Shown piece by piece: positions 52,401-61,600 of a stretch of 64,000 bases of DNA; position 1 is the stretch's first letter; each line of letters starts with the position of its first letter. Made by a program: the position numbers and the translations under genes. The notes beneath the pieces are model-generated. The model worked only from the letters and a program-made list of their open reading frames with translations, was not told the origin of the DNA and searched no databases. This stretch comes from Acidobacteriota bacterium (lineage in GTDB: Bacteria > Pseudomonadota > Alphaproteobacteria > Caulobacterales > Hyphomonadaceae): assembly GCA_016712445.1 (NCBI GenBank), contig JADJRB010000002.1, forward strand, positions 496,001-560,000. The letters are read 5' to 3'.

Positions 52401-52559
52401 ATCGGCGCCCGGAAGCGTGACGACCACAAGGCCGAACCGTTCGACGAGCGTCGGGTCTTCCTGACGCCCGAGTGAAAGAAGGGCACCGAGGCCGCCGAAC
52501 AGGATCACGAGGATCGCAAGAACCGTCAGGCGGGGAAGCCGGAAGAACAGCGTGCGCAT
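49434..52559 (-). CDS. RND efflux transporter permease (AcrB/HAE1-like superfamily)
   Basis: Inner-membrane proton-driven efflux pump, 1041 aa, with the RND plan: a first transmembrane helix, a large periplasmic loop, six helices, a second loop and final helices. N-terminal start RLPRLTVLAILVILFGGLGALLSLGRQEDPTL, and helix 4 LGLLIDNAIVVVDDIDQW. In AcrB-type pumps helix 4 carries two Asp (DD) for proton transfer; here the second is Asn, as in some RND subfamilies. Substrates are unknown. It follows the adaptor gene by 14 bp, and TetR is upstream of that: a tetR-adaptor-permease operon. No outer-membrane TolC gene is in the window. Confidence 0.93.
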   Translation of the reverse strand: MRTLFFRLPRLTVLAILVILFGGLGALLSLGRQEDPTLVERFGLVVVTLPGADAERMEALVAEPLEAALLELPEIEQVETSARAGVVQASINIRENLTVTEVDNAWTLVREQVAKAQQSFPPAASPGEITRFYVGASTMIVSLTWTGEGEAPLSVMRRLGLDLQDAFRRLDGTELTETFGMPTEEVRVIVDGDRLSAAGVSMAATANAIAAADAKSPAGRLRTDGGTIGVEVGGELDSISRVRAVPVLQAPNGSVLRVGDVATVVKGYEDPPTRMAFENSQRAVLVAAYISPNQRVDRWAEGARGAVETFAEGVPPGIKVEIVFDQSHYTTARLSGLAQNLGYSALIVFVVLFFTMGWRSALVCGTAMPLTVALVLILFNIFGQPLHQMSVTGLVISLGLLIDNAIVVVDDIDQWRAKGLSRLEAIDRSLKHLFAPLAASTLTTALAFAPIAMLPGSAGEFVGMIGISVIYSIVASFVLSVTLVPAMAGWFDRQRGWERGEKRRPRRWWRDGVSVDFVSDGYRASLEAVIRFPLIGIVICIVPAIIGLMLMTRLPQQFFPQTERDQFQLTLSLTAESSLADTMAITQRATELIKQNEGVKSVTWVLGEPSPRVYYNSFNNTRGVEGFANGWVQLDGNQRTRQIVDDVQGQLRREFPSARFLALPFEQGPPADAPIELVLRGPDLEVLNRLGNEVRTVLTETPGITYAQSSLELGAPTLRLKADESATGLAGSRLVELAANINSELEGVRAGSVLEGTEELPVRIISSDSRRTSLSELQGKTIGSRPGDTGTPLSALGEMELVPKTAIISRRDGLRTNQILAFLDPYTLPAPSLEKFQEKLAASGFALPAGYDMLIGGEAENSGDAVGNLAAVGVPLMLVMAGAVMLVFNSFRMMMLIMTTGILSVFFAFFGVWLFNLPFGFNAIIGSLGLFGIAINGTIVVLSLLRGSPAAMADDVIAQREVVMDATRHIIATTLTTMGGFVPILLSGDAFWMPLAAGIAGGVGGSALLALYFTPAVFRLSTMRPFWRGGRSRPANMQHAE

Positions 52560-52573
52560 TTGCGAGCGTTTCC

Positions 52574-53758
52574 CTAGCCGTCGTTCTCGGTGGAGGCGCG
52601 CTGCGACTCCCGCGGCGTCACCGGCGCGCCGGGCGTGATACGGTGCAGGCCATCAATGATGATCCGGTCGCCGGGCTGCATCGGCCCGCGCACGAAGGCG
52701 CGGTCGCCGGCGGTGTGGATCATTTCCACAAGCCGCGCTTCGGCCCGCGCGCCCTTGCCATCCGGCGCGGCGACGTAGACCGTCCACAGACCGCGCGTCG
52801 CGCTGGTAAGCGCCTTGAGCGGCACCCAGAAGCCGCCTTCGTCAATCTTGCGCGGCATCGAAAGGCGCACGAGGCTGCCCGCCGGCACGCCGGCCGCCTG
52901 GTCGATGTCGAACACGGCGGTCACCGTGCGCTGCGAGGCGCTGACGACGCCCGTGATGCTGCGCAGCGTGGCTTGCACGGGCCCGGTCTCGGCCGTCAAC
53001 ATGTAAGGCTTGCCCGGTTCAAGCCCCGAAACGACACTCGCGGGAACCCCGATCTGCGCCTCGAGATGGCCCGCTTCAACGAGTTCGATCAGAGGCTGGC
53101 CGGGGCCCGCGATTGCGCCTTCGTCGGCAAACCGCGCCGTGACGACCCCGTCAAACGGCGCCGTGATGCGTGCGAGGTCAATCTGTACACGGAGCGTATC
53201 GGCCTGTGCCTTGGCGGCATCGATGCGCGCCGAAGCGGTAGTAGCCTGGGCCTCCGCCTCGTCGACGCGCTGGGTTGAGACGTGCCCTTGAGCCTGCAGG
53301 GTGCGCTGACGTCCGACCGTATCGAGCGCCAGCTGGTAGCCCGCGCGCGCCTCCGCCACAACAGCTTCGGACGACGCCAGCTGGGCCCCGAGCGCCCGTG
53401 TATCGAGCTTAGCCAGCGTGTCGCCGGCTTTCACCTGGTCGCCCACGCGCACGGCAATTGACTGGATCCGCCCGCCGCCCGGAAACCCAAGCTGGCTTGT
53501 GCGCTGCGCCTTCGCCAGGCCGGAAAAGGTTTCTTCGATCTCGAACGTGTCGATCCGCTCGATCTGCGCGACCTCGACCGTCAGCGGCTCCGGTTCTGCA
53601 GCAGCAACCTTGGGGCCTTCCGCGCTGCGCAAGCCGAACGCCGCGAAAACAAATCCGCCCAGCACCGCCGCGAGGATCACGACGAAGATCAGTCCCTTCA
53701 TGAGCGTGGGCTTGAATTCGCGCTGTTGCAGGGCGGCGTGATAGTCAGGATCGGTCAT
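52574..53758 (-). CDS. RND efflux periplasmic adaptor (membrane fusion protein)
   Basis: 394-aa HlyD/AcrA-type adaptor bridging the permease to an outer-membrane channel. One N-terminal hydrophobic helix (about residues 20-42), a barrel-sandwich half (RIDTFEIEETFSGLAKAQRTSQLGFPGGGRI, VRVGDQVKAGDTLAKLD), a coiled-coil hairpin (RALGAQLASSEAVVAEARAGYQ ... DAAKAQADTLRVQ), then the lipoyl return half IDLARITAPFDGVVTARFADEGAIAGPG and the beta-barrel domains. It is not a lipoprotein (no lipobox). The TetR stop is 1 bp before this start region, and the permease follows after 14 bp. Confidence 0.94.
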   Translation of the reverse strand: MTDPDYHAALQQREFKPTLMKGLIFVVILAAVLGGFVFAAFGLRSAEGPKVAAAEPEPLTVEVAQIERIDTFEIEETFSGLAKAQRTSQLGFPGGGRIQSIAVRVGDQVKAGDTLAKLDTRALGAQLASSEAVVAEARAGYQLALDTVGRQRTLQAQGHVSTQRVDEAEAQATTASARIDAAKAQADTLRVQIDLARITAPFDGVVTARFADEGAIAGPGQPLIELVEAGHLEAQIGVPASVVSGLEPGKPYMLTAETGPVQATLRSITGVVSASQRTVTAVFDIDQAAGVPAGSLVRLSMPRKIDEGGFWVPLKALTSATRGLWTVYVAAPDGKGARAEARLVEMIHTAGDRAFVRGPMQPGDRIIIDGLHRITPGAPVTPRESQRASTENDG

Positions 53759-53759
53759 C

Positions 53760-54455
53760 TTAATACCCGGAACTGTCAGACGTTGGCCTGCCGGGCTGTA
53801 GGCTGCGCACCATCAGTCCGACATGAAAGGCGGTGAAATCCTTGACCGACACGCCCGGCGAGGCGTCCGGCATCATGGTGGGGAAACCCGGCAAGTGAAT
53901 CAGCAACTGGGCGAGCCCGTGCATCGAGGCCCAAAGGGACTTTGCAGCCAGCAGCGGGTTCATCGACGGATCGAATATGCCGGCCGCCTGTCCCTCCTGC
54001 ACGAGGGCCGCGACCGTTCCGAACGCCTGCCCCTTCTTGGTCTGCTGGAACGTGTCCCAGTCGTCCGCAGGCTGATCAGCCGCTTCCGGTGAGCCCAGCG
54101 ACGAAAAGGCCGCGAGGTAATGATGCGGGCGCTCGACGGCTACTTCGATATAGGTCGTAAAACACTTCCGGATGCGCTGGTCGAACGTCAGCGTCTGCAG
54201 GGCCGCCCGGTCGACGCTTTGCATCAGGCGCCCGAAGAAGGCCTCCTTCAGCTCGTCGACGAGTTCTTCCTTCGAGCCGAAGTATTTGTAGATGGCGGAG
54301 GGCGAATAATCGATCTCTTCGGCAAGCCGGCGTATCGACAGGCCGGCTTCCCCCTCCACCGAGAACACTCGCTCGGCAGCCTCAAGGATCGCGCCGCGCA
54401 CCTTCTGGCGGCGGCGCTCGGCCGGGGAGGTCTCGAGGTCCAGCGGTGGCGACAA
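53760..54455 (-). CDS. TetR/AcrR-family transcriptional regulator
   Basis: 231-aa repressor, probably of its own efflux operon. The N-terminal HTH spans about residues 18-64 (GAILEAAERVFSVEGEAGLSIRRLAEEIDYSPSAIYKYFGSKEEL), and the C-terminal ligand domain is of the AcrR-like WHG type (YIEVAVERPHHYLAAFSSL). The first codon is TTG (54455), with CGGAG about 8 bp upstream; no ATG/GTG lies before the HTH in frame. A perfect 15-bp palindrome lies 29-43 bp upstream of the start. First gene of the tetR-adaptor-permease operon, divergent from the nitroreductase gene. Confidence 0.9.
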   Translation of the reverse strand: MSPPLDLETSPAERRRQKVRGAILEAAERVFSVEGEAGLSIRRLAEEIDYSPSAIYKYFGSKEELVDELKEAFFGRLMQSVDRAALQTLTFDQRIRKCFTTYIEVAVERPHHYLAAFSSLGSPEAADQPADDWDTFQQTKKGQAFGTVAALVQEGQAAGIFDPSMNPLLAAKSLWASMHGLAQLLIHLPGFPTMMPDASPGVSVKDFTAFHVGLMVRSLQPGRPTSDSSGY

Positions 54456-54483
54456 GCTGGCGGCTCCGATCAGCGTTTAGAAA

Positions 54484-54498
54484 GTGAACACTGTTCAC
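54484..54498. promoter_or_regulatory. Probable TetR operator palindrome
   Basis: GTGAACACTGTTCAC is a perfect inverted repeat with one central base, in the divergent region between tetR (start 54455) and the nitroreductase gene (start 54556 or 54598). This is the classic place and form of a TetR/AcrR operator. The regulator pairing is inferred from position. Confidence 0.75.
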
Positions 54499-54555
54499 AT
54501 GAGGCAGAAATAGGGCAGACGTCCGAAGGCGGCAAGGCGCGCCGTAAAATAAATC

Positions 54556-55224
54556 ATGCCTTCTCCTCCGCCGTCCGTCGCATTAAGCCGGACAGACATG
54601 ACCAAACGATTTCCACCTCCGCCGCCGCGCGACCTTCCCCTGCCCGGCGCCCGCCCCAGCCCTGATGCGAGAACCCTGCTTGCACTCAGGAAATCCGCCA
54701 ACAAGCTCTTGCTCGGCGCTCCGGGCCCTACCCCGGCCGAACTCGACGAACTTCTGCAGGTCGCCGCACGCGTTCCTGACCACCGAAAGCTCGGCCCCTG
54801 GCGCTTCATCGTTTTTGAGGGCGACGCCCGCGCCCAACTCGGCGCGCAACTCGCCAAGATACTCAGCGACCGCGGCGCGCCCGCTCCCCAGGTTGACGAG
54901 GCCGCAAACTCGATGTTGCGCGCTCCGGTCGTCGTGACGGTCATCTCAAGCCCGGTCGATGACGGGCGCACCCCCGTCTGGGAACAGGAACTCTCCGCCG
55001 GGGCGCTCTGCTTCAACCTGCTGCTCGCCGCGAACGCCAGCGGCTGGGCGGGCGTATGGCTGTCGGAATGGCCGGCCTACGACGCGGATGCGGGCGTCGT
55101 CCTCGGCCTGAAACACGGTGAGCGCGTTGCGGGCTTTGTCCACATCGGCACGGCGCGCGCGGCAACGCCGGAACGCGTGCGCGCCGACGTCAGCGAACGG
55201 ATCACCCGCTGGACGCTCGACTGA
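54556..55224 (+). CDS. Nitroreductase family protein
   Basis: FMN-dependent nitroreductase-fold enzyme of up to 222 aa, similar to YdjA-type reductases: LLALRKSANKLLLGAPGPT for the N-terminal FMN contact, VPDHRKLGPWRFIVFEGDA, then ALCFNLLLAANASGWAGVWLSEWPAY and the C-terminal VGFxHIGT-like FVHIGTARA. Two starts compete: ATG 54556 and ATG 54598 (MTKRFPPPP), the second beginning nearer the conserved fold. The TetR palindrome lies upstream, so it may be co-regulated with the efflux pump. Its stop TGA directly abuts the queF stop with no gap. Confidence 0.88.
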   Translation: MPSPPPSVALSRTDMTKRFPPPPPRDLPLPGARPSPDARTLLALRKSANKLLLGAPGPTPAELDELLQVAARVPDHRKLGPWRFIVFEGDARAQLGAQLAKILSDRGAPAPQVDEAANSMLRAPVVVTVISSPVDDGRTPVWEQELSAGALCFNLLLAANASGWAGVWLSEWPAYDADAGVVLGLKHGERVAGFVHIGTARAATPERVRADVSERITRWTLD

Positions 55225-55692
55225 TCAGCCCCGCCCGCGATAAGGCGCAACGCCTGTATCAGGCACATGCAGGCCATCCGGCACGGCGCCGGACTGCCAG
55301 AACACATCAATCGGGATCCCGCCGCGCGGGTACCAGTAGCCGGAAATCCTCAGCCAGCGCGCATTCGTGAACTCGTAGATACGTTTTCCGATGGAGACCG
55401 TGCAGTCCTCATGGAACGCCCCGTGATTTCGGAAACTGGTCAGGTAAAGCTTGAGGCTCTTGGATTCCACCAGCCAGTCGCCCGGCGCGTAGTCGATCAC
55501 AAGGTGCGCAAAATCCGGCTGGCCGGTGACCGGGCAGAGGGACGTGAACTCAGGCGCCACGAAGCGCGTCAGGAACAGGGTGCCCGCATGCGGATTAGGC
55601 ACGCGCTCAAGCACGGCGGCGTCGGGCGAGGCCGGAATGGCGCTGGCCTGTCCGAGTTGGCCGAGGCCCTGGTAGATCGTTTCGTCAGCCAT
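55225..55692 (-). CDS. queF: NADPH-dependent 7-cyano-7-deazaguanine reductase
   Basis: Reduces preQ0 to preQ1 in queuosine tRNA modification. 155 aa, the unimodular (YkvM) form of QueF. EFTSLCPVTGQPDF contains the catalytic Cys53 that forms the thioimide with preQ0 and Asp60; ESKSLKLYLTSFRNHGAFHEDC is the NADPH-binding QueF motif. The start overlaps the end of the antiporter gene by 8 bp, so it is probably translated from the same transcript. Confidence 0.95.
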   Translation of the reverse strand: MADETIYQGLGQLGQASAIPASPDAAVLERVPNPHAGTLFLTRFVAPEFTSLCPVTGQPDFAHLVIDYAPGDWLVESKSLKLYLTSFRNHGAFHEDCTVSIGKRIYEFTNARWLRISGYWYPRGGIPIDVFWQSGAVPDGLHVPDTGVAPYRGRG

Positions 55693-56704
55693 TGGGCACC
55701 AGGTTGAAGGTTGGAAGAAGACCGAACGTGAGGCCCATGTAAACAGCGTATCCGGTCAGCAGCACCGCGCCTTCCCAGCGCGCGATTTGCCGCCCGGTCA
55801 ACGCGAATAGGATGAGCAAGCCCACCGAAAGCACCAGCGCGCCGATGTCGATCGAGGACACCATGCTGACCGGCTGGTCGCCCGCGAGGGCCTCGGCAGA
55901 CGTGTCGCCCCGGATGCCGAACGGGCGCACCAGGGCTGTGATGCCGAGAATGCCAAGCACGTTGAATATGTTGGACCCGATGATGTTACCGAGCGCGACA
56001 TCGGCGCGCTTGCGGTAGGCAGCGACAACCGAAGTTGCAAGCTCCGGCAGGCTCGTGCCGATGGCGACAATCGTCAGGCCAATGACGGTTTCGCTGATAC
56101 CGAACGAGCGCGCGAGCGACACCGCGCCCGTCACCAGCAGGTTGGCCCCCGCCACGACCCCGGCAAGGCCGGCCACCGCGATCAGGATGCCGGTAACCAG
56201 TCCGAAACCTGCCTCGACTATCTCGCCCTCTGCCTTGTGCATCTCGGCAGTAGGCCCCTGCCGGCGCTGGTCGGCAATCAGCGAGAACGTGAGATAGGCG
56301 ACCAGCAACGTGACCAGCAGAAAGCCGGCGACCCGGCTGAATTCGCCGAACCAGATTAAGCCGCAGAAAAGCGCTGTCACGGCAATCATCACGGCGCCGT
56401 CGCGAGCGATCACATTCGGGTGAACGATGATGGGAGAAATCACCGCCGCGACTGCAAGCACGAGGAGAATATTTGCAATGTTCGAACCGATCACGTTGCC
56501 GATGGCTATGCCGACGGCGCCCTGCTCAACTGCCTGCAGGCTCGTCACCAGTTCCGGGACGGATGTGCCGAAACCTACCAGCGTCAGGCCGATGACCAGC
56601 TCGGAAATGTTCAGTTTCCGGGCAACGCTCACCGATCCGCGCACCAGCGCCTCGCCGCCGATGAACAAGAGAATGAGCCCGCCAAGGACGAAAAGGTACA
56701 TCAT
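55685..56704 (-). CDS. Calcium/sodium antiporter (CaCA family, YrbG-like)
   Basis: Inner-membrane cation/Ca2+ exchanger of 339 aa with two homologous halves of five helices. The alpha-repeat signatures are GFGTSVPELVTSL with IAIGNVIGSNIANILLVL in the first half, and AIGTSLPELATSVVAAYRKRADVALGNIIGSNIFNVLG in the second; the two Glu bind the cation. An acidic/basic cytoplasmic loop of about 40 residues separates the halves. Exchange direction is unknown. Two ATGs in a row (56704, 56701) can start it. The queF start overlaps its end by 8 bp. Confidence 0.94.
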   Translation of the reverse strand: MMYLFVLGGLILLFIGGEALVRGSVSVARKLNISELVIGLTLVGFGTSVPELVTSLQAVEQGAVGIAIGNVIGSNIANILLVLAVAAVISPIIVHPNVIARDGAVMIAVTALFCGLIWFGEFSRVAGFLLVTLLVAYLTFSLIADQRRQGPTAEMHKAEGEIVEAGFGLVTGILIAVAGLAGVVAGANLLVTGAVSLARSFGISETVIGLTIVAIGTSLPELATSVVAAYRKRADVALGNIIGSNIFNVLGILGITALVRPFGIRGDTSAEALAGDQPVSMVSSIDIGALVLSVGLLILFALTGRQIARWEGAVLLTGYAVYMGLTFGLLPTFNLVPNG

Positions 56705-56877
56705 TGCGTCGAATCCTGCCGCGTTTCCGGCGTTATAGGGTCACGAAAGCGTGCGAGGCAATCACGCTGCGGTGCGGCCATGCAATTCGCTTTCACCTGT
56801 CAAGTGAACGTTATGGTTTCACCAATATGAATGGGCCAGTACTTGCAATCCTGCTCCGGCAGAAAGCTGAGAACACG

Positions 56878-58695
56878 ATGAAAGAGGCGAAGCCGGCCAG
56901 CGCATGGACGATCGCCCGGCCTTTGGCCGGGGCCTGCCTGCTGGCGGCAACATCAGCTTGCGCCCTCGTGCCGGGACTGGGCGGCAACGGGCTCCAGGCC
57001 GCTGAAGGCGTGCCCCGCGCCAAGGTCGAAGGCATGCCGCCGGCGCTCGCCGCCCGCGCCAACGACCTCGTCCGCGTCGATGAACCACCTGCGCGCAGCG
57101 TGCTGGAAGCGCGCAACCGCATGAACAATTCGGCAAGCCTCCTTCAGGACCTGATGTCGTCCGAAGGCTATCTGGCAGCCGAGATCGAGCCCGCCCAGAT
57201 CAATGCGACCACAGACGAGACGGTGCTGTTTGCAGAGCCCGGCCCCTTGTTCACGGTCCTCTCCCGGGATTTCCAGGGCCGCGACCAGATGGCGCCGGAA
57301 GTGGCCAGACGGCTGGAAACGGAGCTGGCAGCCCTGCCTGCTGGCGCACCCGCACGCACAGCCACGATCGAGCGGATGGACGACGAGCTAGTCCTGCAAC
57401 TTCGCCGCCACGGCTACGCCTTCGCCCGCAGCGAAGGCATCGACGTGCTCGCCTCGCGTGAGAACGCGGATGTCGAGCTGACCTTCCTGCTCGTGCCAGG
57501 TCCGCGCGTATCGCTTGGCGCCCTCGAACTGCCGGATGTCGAGCCCCGCAGCGCGAAGATGGTGCGTACCCTGAAGACCTGGTCTGACGGGGACCTCTAC
57601 ACGCCGGCGATCATCGACCGGCTCCGCACCCGCCTGCGCGCTACCGGCCTTTATGACGGTATTGGTGTGACGGTCGCGGACCTGCCGGGGCCTGATGGCC
57701 TGCACACAGTCACCGTTACGCTGGTGGAAGGCGAGCCGCGCACGATCGGCATCGGCGCGACCGCATCGACCACTGAGGGCATCGGTGTCGATGGCTACTG
57801 GGAACGGCGCAACCTCACGGGACGAGCCGACCGCATCCGCATCAGCGGCGAAGTCGCTACCCTCGCGCAAGGCCTGAAAGCCACCTACGAACGCCCGAAC
57901 ATCGGGAAGTATGGTCGCACGCTCTCACTCGAGACAGGCGTGCGCGCCGAACAGACCGACGCTTATGACCTTGAAGGCGTCAGCGTCGGCGCCACGCTGG
58001 CTCAGCCTTTCACGCGCCAGCTGACGATTTCGGTCGGCGCCGTGCTCGATGCGACGCGCACCATAGACCAACGGGCCAAGATCGTCGGCGGCATCGAACG
58101 CGACCAACTGACTCTCTCCTTCCCGGTCTCGGCCAGCTACACCGATGTCGGCGACCCACTGGACCCGCAATCCGGCCTGCGCCTGTTCGCCGGCGCCGAC
58201 ACCGGCATCTCGGTCGGCGACAATACGCCCGGCTATACCCGCCTGCATCTCTCTGGCGCCACCTATCGCGCCATCTCGGAAAACCTCGTCGCCGCCTTCC
58301 GCGCCGAATACGGCGCATTTGCCGGTTCCAGCGATGTGCCGCCCGACAAGCTCTTTTTCGCAGGCGGTGGCGGCACCGTGCGCGGCTACGAGTACCAGAG
58401 CCTGTCGCCGCGCGATTCCCTCGGCGCCCTGACAGGAGGACGCAGCCTGTTTGCCGCATCGGCCGAATTGCGCTGGCGCGCCAGCGAGCGCTTCGGCTAC
58501 GCCCTGTTCACCGATCTCGGCGCCGCGGGTGATGATGCCGGCAGCGTGTTCTCCGACGCGGCCGCATCTGTCGGTGTAGGTGTCCGATATTATCCGGGGT
58601 TTGGCCCGATCCGGTTCGACATCGCGACCCCGCTCGACCGCCGCGACGGCGATTCGCCCGTCCAGGTCTACATTTCCATCGGCCAGGCCTTCTGA
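56878..58695 (+). CDS. tamA: TamA-like outer-membrane assembly protein (BamA/Omp85 superfamily)
   Basis: 605-aa Omp85 protein. The N-terminal export signal (about residues 1-26, ending ATSACALV, possibly a lipobox) is followed by three POTRA-like domains (LLQDLMSSEGYLAAEIEP, GPLFTVLSRDFQG, LDPGPRVSLGALELPDVEP-type strands) and a C-terminal 16-stranded barrel. The barrel has the lid/strap motifs VDGYWERRNLTGRAD, FFAGGGGTVRGYEYQSLSP (VRGY) and the closing VQVYISIGQAF. An earlier ATG at 56827 adds 17 residues before the hydrophobic signal; 56878 was preferred. Its stop TGA overlaps the tamB ATG (TGATG). TamA and TamB together insert or transport outer-membrane components. Confidence 0.93.
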   Translation: MKEAKPASAWTIARPLAGACLLAATSACALVPGLGGNGLQAAEGVPRAKVEGMPPALAARANDLVRVDEPPARSVLEARNRMNNSASLLQDLMSSEGYLAAEIEPAQINATTDETVLFAEPGPLFTVLSRDFQGRDQMAPEVARRLETELAALPAGAPARTATIERMDDELVLQLRRHGYAFARSEGIDVLASRENADVELTFLLVPGPRVSLGALELPDVEPRSAKMVRTLKTWSDGDLYTPAIIDRLRTRLRATGLYDGIGVTVADLPGPDGLHTVTVTLVEGEPRTIGIGATASTTEGIGVDGYWERRNLTGRADRIRISGEVATLAQGLKATYERPNIGKYGRTLSLETGVRAEQTDAYDLEGVSVGATLAQPFTRQLTISVGAVLDATRTIDQRAKIVGGIERDQLTLSFPVSASYTDVGDPLDPQSGLRLFAGADTGISVGDNTPGYTRLHLSGATYRAISENLVAAFRAEYGAFAGSSDVPPDKLFFAGGGGTVRGYEYQSLSPRDSLGALTGGRSLFAASAELRWRASERFGYALFTDLGAAGDDAGSVFSDAAASVGVGVRYYPGFGPIRFDIATPLDRRDGDSPVQVYISIGQAF

Positions 58696-61600
58696 TGCCG
58701 GACCGATTCAATCCCCTGCCCATAATGCGCCGGCGCCCCATCGTCTGGGCGACGGCGCTGTTCGTGTGCGGCCTCATAGCCGTGCTGTTCGCCGTCCGGC
58801 TCTGGCTTTCGACGGAGTCCGGCCGCGACTTCATCGTCTCGCAGATTGATGGACGCGAAGTCGCGGGCTATGGCCGCCTCAGTGTACGCAAGCTGGAAGG
58901 TGATCCGCTCTCGGAGTTTTCGATTGGCGAGATCGAGATCCGCGATGCATCGGGCGTATGGCTGACCGCCGAAGCGCTCAGCGTGACCTGGTCGCCCGCT
59001 GCCCTCCTGTCGCGCACGGTCGACCTGCAATCGGTCGCCCTGAAAGACGTGAGCATTCTGCGCCGTCCGGTCCGCGCGCCGCGCCCGGATAGCGACAGCA
59101 AGCCATGGGAAGTGCGGCTGTCTGATGCACAGATCAAGCGCCTCTACCTCGCGCAGGGCGTTGCAGGCCCTGAATCCGCTTCCGCCATTTCCGCACGCTT
59201 TCTCAATGAGCGCAGCGGATCCATCGACGCTCACCTCCGCATCGAGCCGCTGGACGGCGCCGGCGACCGCATTGAGGCCACCATCCTTCGCGACCGCTCG
59301 GCCGCCTTCGACCTTAAAGTAGACGGCTACGCACCCGCCGGCGGTGTGTTCGCGCACCTTCTGCAGCTTCAGGACGGCGCCTCGGCGATCGTGTCGGCCA
59401 CCGCCGCCGGCAACCTCGACGACGGACGCGGCGAAGCGCGCCTGACGGTCGACGGCAGCGACAAGGTCTGGCTTTCGGGCAAGATCGAGGACGGCGCCGT
59501 GGACGCCAATGTGCGCCTCGACGCGCAGGCCCTGCCGATCCGTGCTGACATAGCCTCTTTCCTCGGTCCCAAGGTTGAAGCCGACGTGACGGCCACCTTC
59601 GCCCGCAAGTTCGTGACCTTCAATGTTGCCGCGCGAATTGCCGCTGGCACAATCAACCTGTCCGGCAAGTCCGAGCCCAATCGGATTGAGCTCCAGGAGC
59701 CAGCGCGCCTCCAGGCCCGTCTCGCGACGCTCGCCCCCTTCTGGGAAGCCCCGCGCGCCATCGCACTCGATGGTACGCTGGAAGCGCGCGACACCGGCTA
59801 CCAGTACGTTGGCGACGCCAGCATCGAGCTTCGGCCGGAAGCCGGCTTGCCGTTCGAAGTCGTATCCGGTCCGGTCACGATCAGTCTTGAAAGCGGGCGC
59901 GTCCCGTTCACCGGCGACGTCGAAATCCGCAAGGCCTTTGCCAACAACCGCTCGGCCGCCGGCATCGTCGGCGATACGATCAAGGTATCCGGCAGCGGCA
60001 ACTACGACCTCAGCGAAAAGAGCCTGCTGCTCGATGCGGTCGAGCTGACACACAAGTCCGGCACCGCGCAGTTGCTCGGTGAAGTCGACTTCGCCGACAA
60101 CCGCCTCAACATTTCCGGCAAGCTGACCCAGTCGATCGCAGCCTTGCCCGGCGGCTTTTCTGGCTCGGCGTCGGGCTTCGTGCAGGCCAAGGGCGCGATC
60201 CGGGATTTCGAGCTGGGGCTCAATCTGAACCTCGCCGGCGTGACCGCCAGCGTGTCCGACCTCAACACGCTCGTCGAAGGCCGCGGCGCTGTCCGCGGCA
60301 TGTTGAAATTCACACCCGACCAGGGCGACATCCAGCGCCTCGACGTCCGGTTTCCCGGCCTGGAGGGACAAGTCCGTGGCCGGATATATGGTCCTCGCAG
60401 CCCGGACATCACGTTTGACGCCCAGCAGATCAAGTCGCTCCTGATTGCCGGTAACGAGGTCGATCTCAGTCATGTCACGGGCAATGTGCAGCGCAGCGGC
60501 GCCGGCTACCTGCTCGCCGCCAACTCGGAAGGCGGAAGCGCAAGCGTAAGCGGTCGCCACGTGAGCAACCTCGCCGCAAAAGCCGACTTGTTGATCAACG
60601 AAGGCGATGTCTCGGGACCGGTAACCCTGACCGGCGTGTCGGATGGCCAGGCATCTGCTGTCTCCTTCGTGCTCGACAGGTCCGCGAAAGCCACGCGCTT
60701 CAATGCCATAGACGGCCGCCTCGGCACGATTGACTTCACGGGCTCGGCCACCCTGTTCGACAATGGCGTCCTGCAAGCCGACCTCGATGCCGACGCACAA
60801 GCCTTCACCTTCGCCGGCATCAAGTTCGGCACCCTGTCTCTGAAGGGCAACGCCGGACGCAGCGCGAACGACGCGCTGGCGCTCGGTGCCGCATTCGAAG
60901 CCCGCGACGTTGACGTCTCTTCACGCCTCGCAATTGACGCCATCACCGGCACGGTCACGACGACGAACGCCGGCTACCGGTTCGAAGGGCGCCTCGTCGA
61001 CAAACAACCCGGCGCCAACAGTGACCTGGCCTTCTCTGGCATGGCCTCGCTTTCACGCGGATATCCGGCGGGAAGTCTGAGCCTGTCCGGCAACCTTCTC
61101 GGAAATCCCGTCTCGACACGGAAGGATATCGAATGGTCGCTCGGCGCCGCGCCATCGGTTGACATCGACCTCGCCTTGCTTGGCGGGTCGCTTCAGGCCG
61201 TGCTGAAACCGGGAACCGACACGAGCAGCAGCAGCGTCGAGTTGAAGAGCCTGTCCATAGCTCCCCTGCTCGCCGCGTTCGGCTATCCAGCCGTCGATGC
61301 TGTCGTGTCCGGCAAGATCAATGGACGGCTCTACGGTCCCAATCCGGAAGGCACAGTCGATCTTTCGGCAACAAGTGCCGTGTCGGGGCTGAACACCGCG
61401 CTTGATCTCGATCTCGACGGACGCCTCGACAAGAAATCGCTGACACTCACCGCGCAGGCGACCTACGGGCCCGACCTCAAGGCCAACGCCGCCGCGCGTT
61501 TGCCCGTCCAGCCTTCACAGAACGGCTTCGTTAACCTCGACCGAGACCGGAACCTTGAAGCCCTGCTCGACGTCAATGGCGATCTCAATGCGCTGCGCCT

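Noticed and set aside
58668..60800. 710-aa open frame on the minus strand inside tamB
   Set aside because: Antisense shadow of a clear TamB coding frame; its Val/Glu/Gly-rich translation matches no family.
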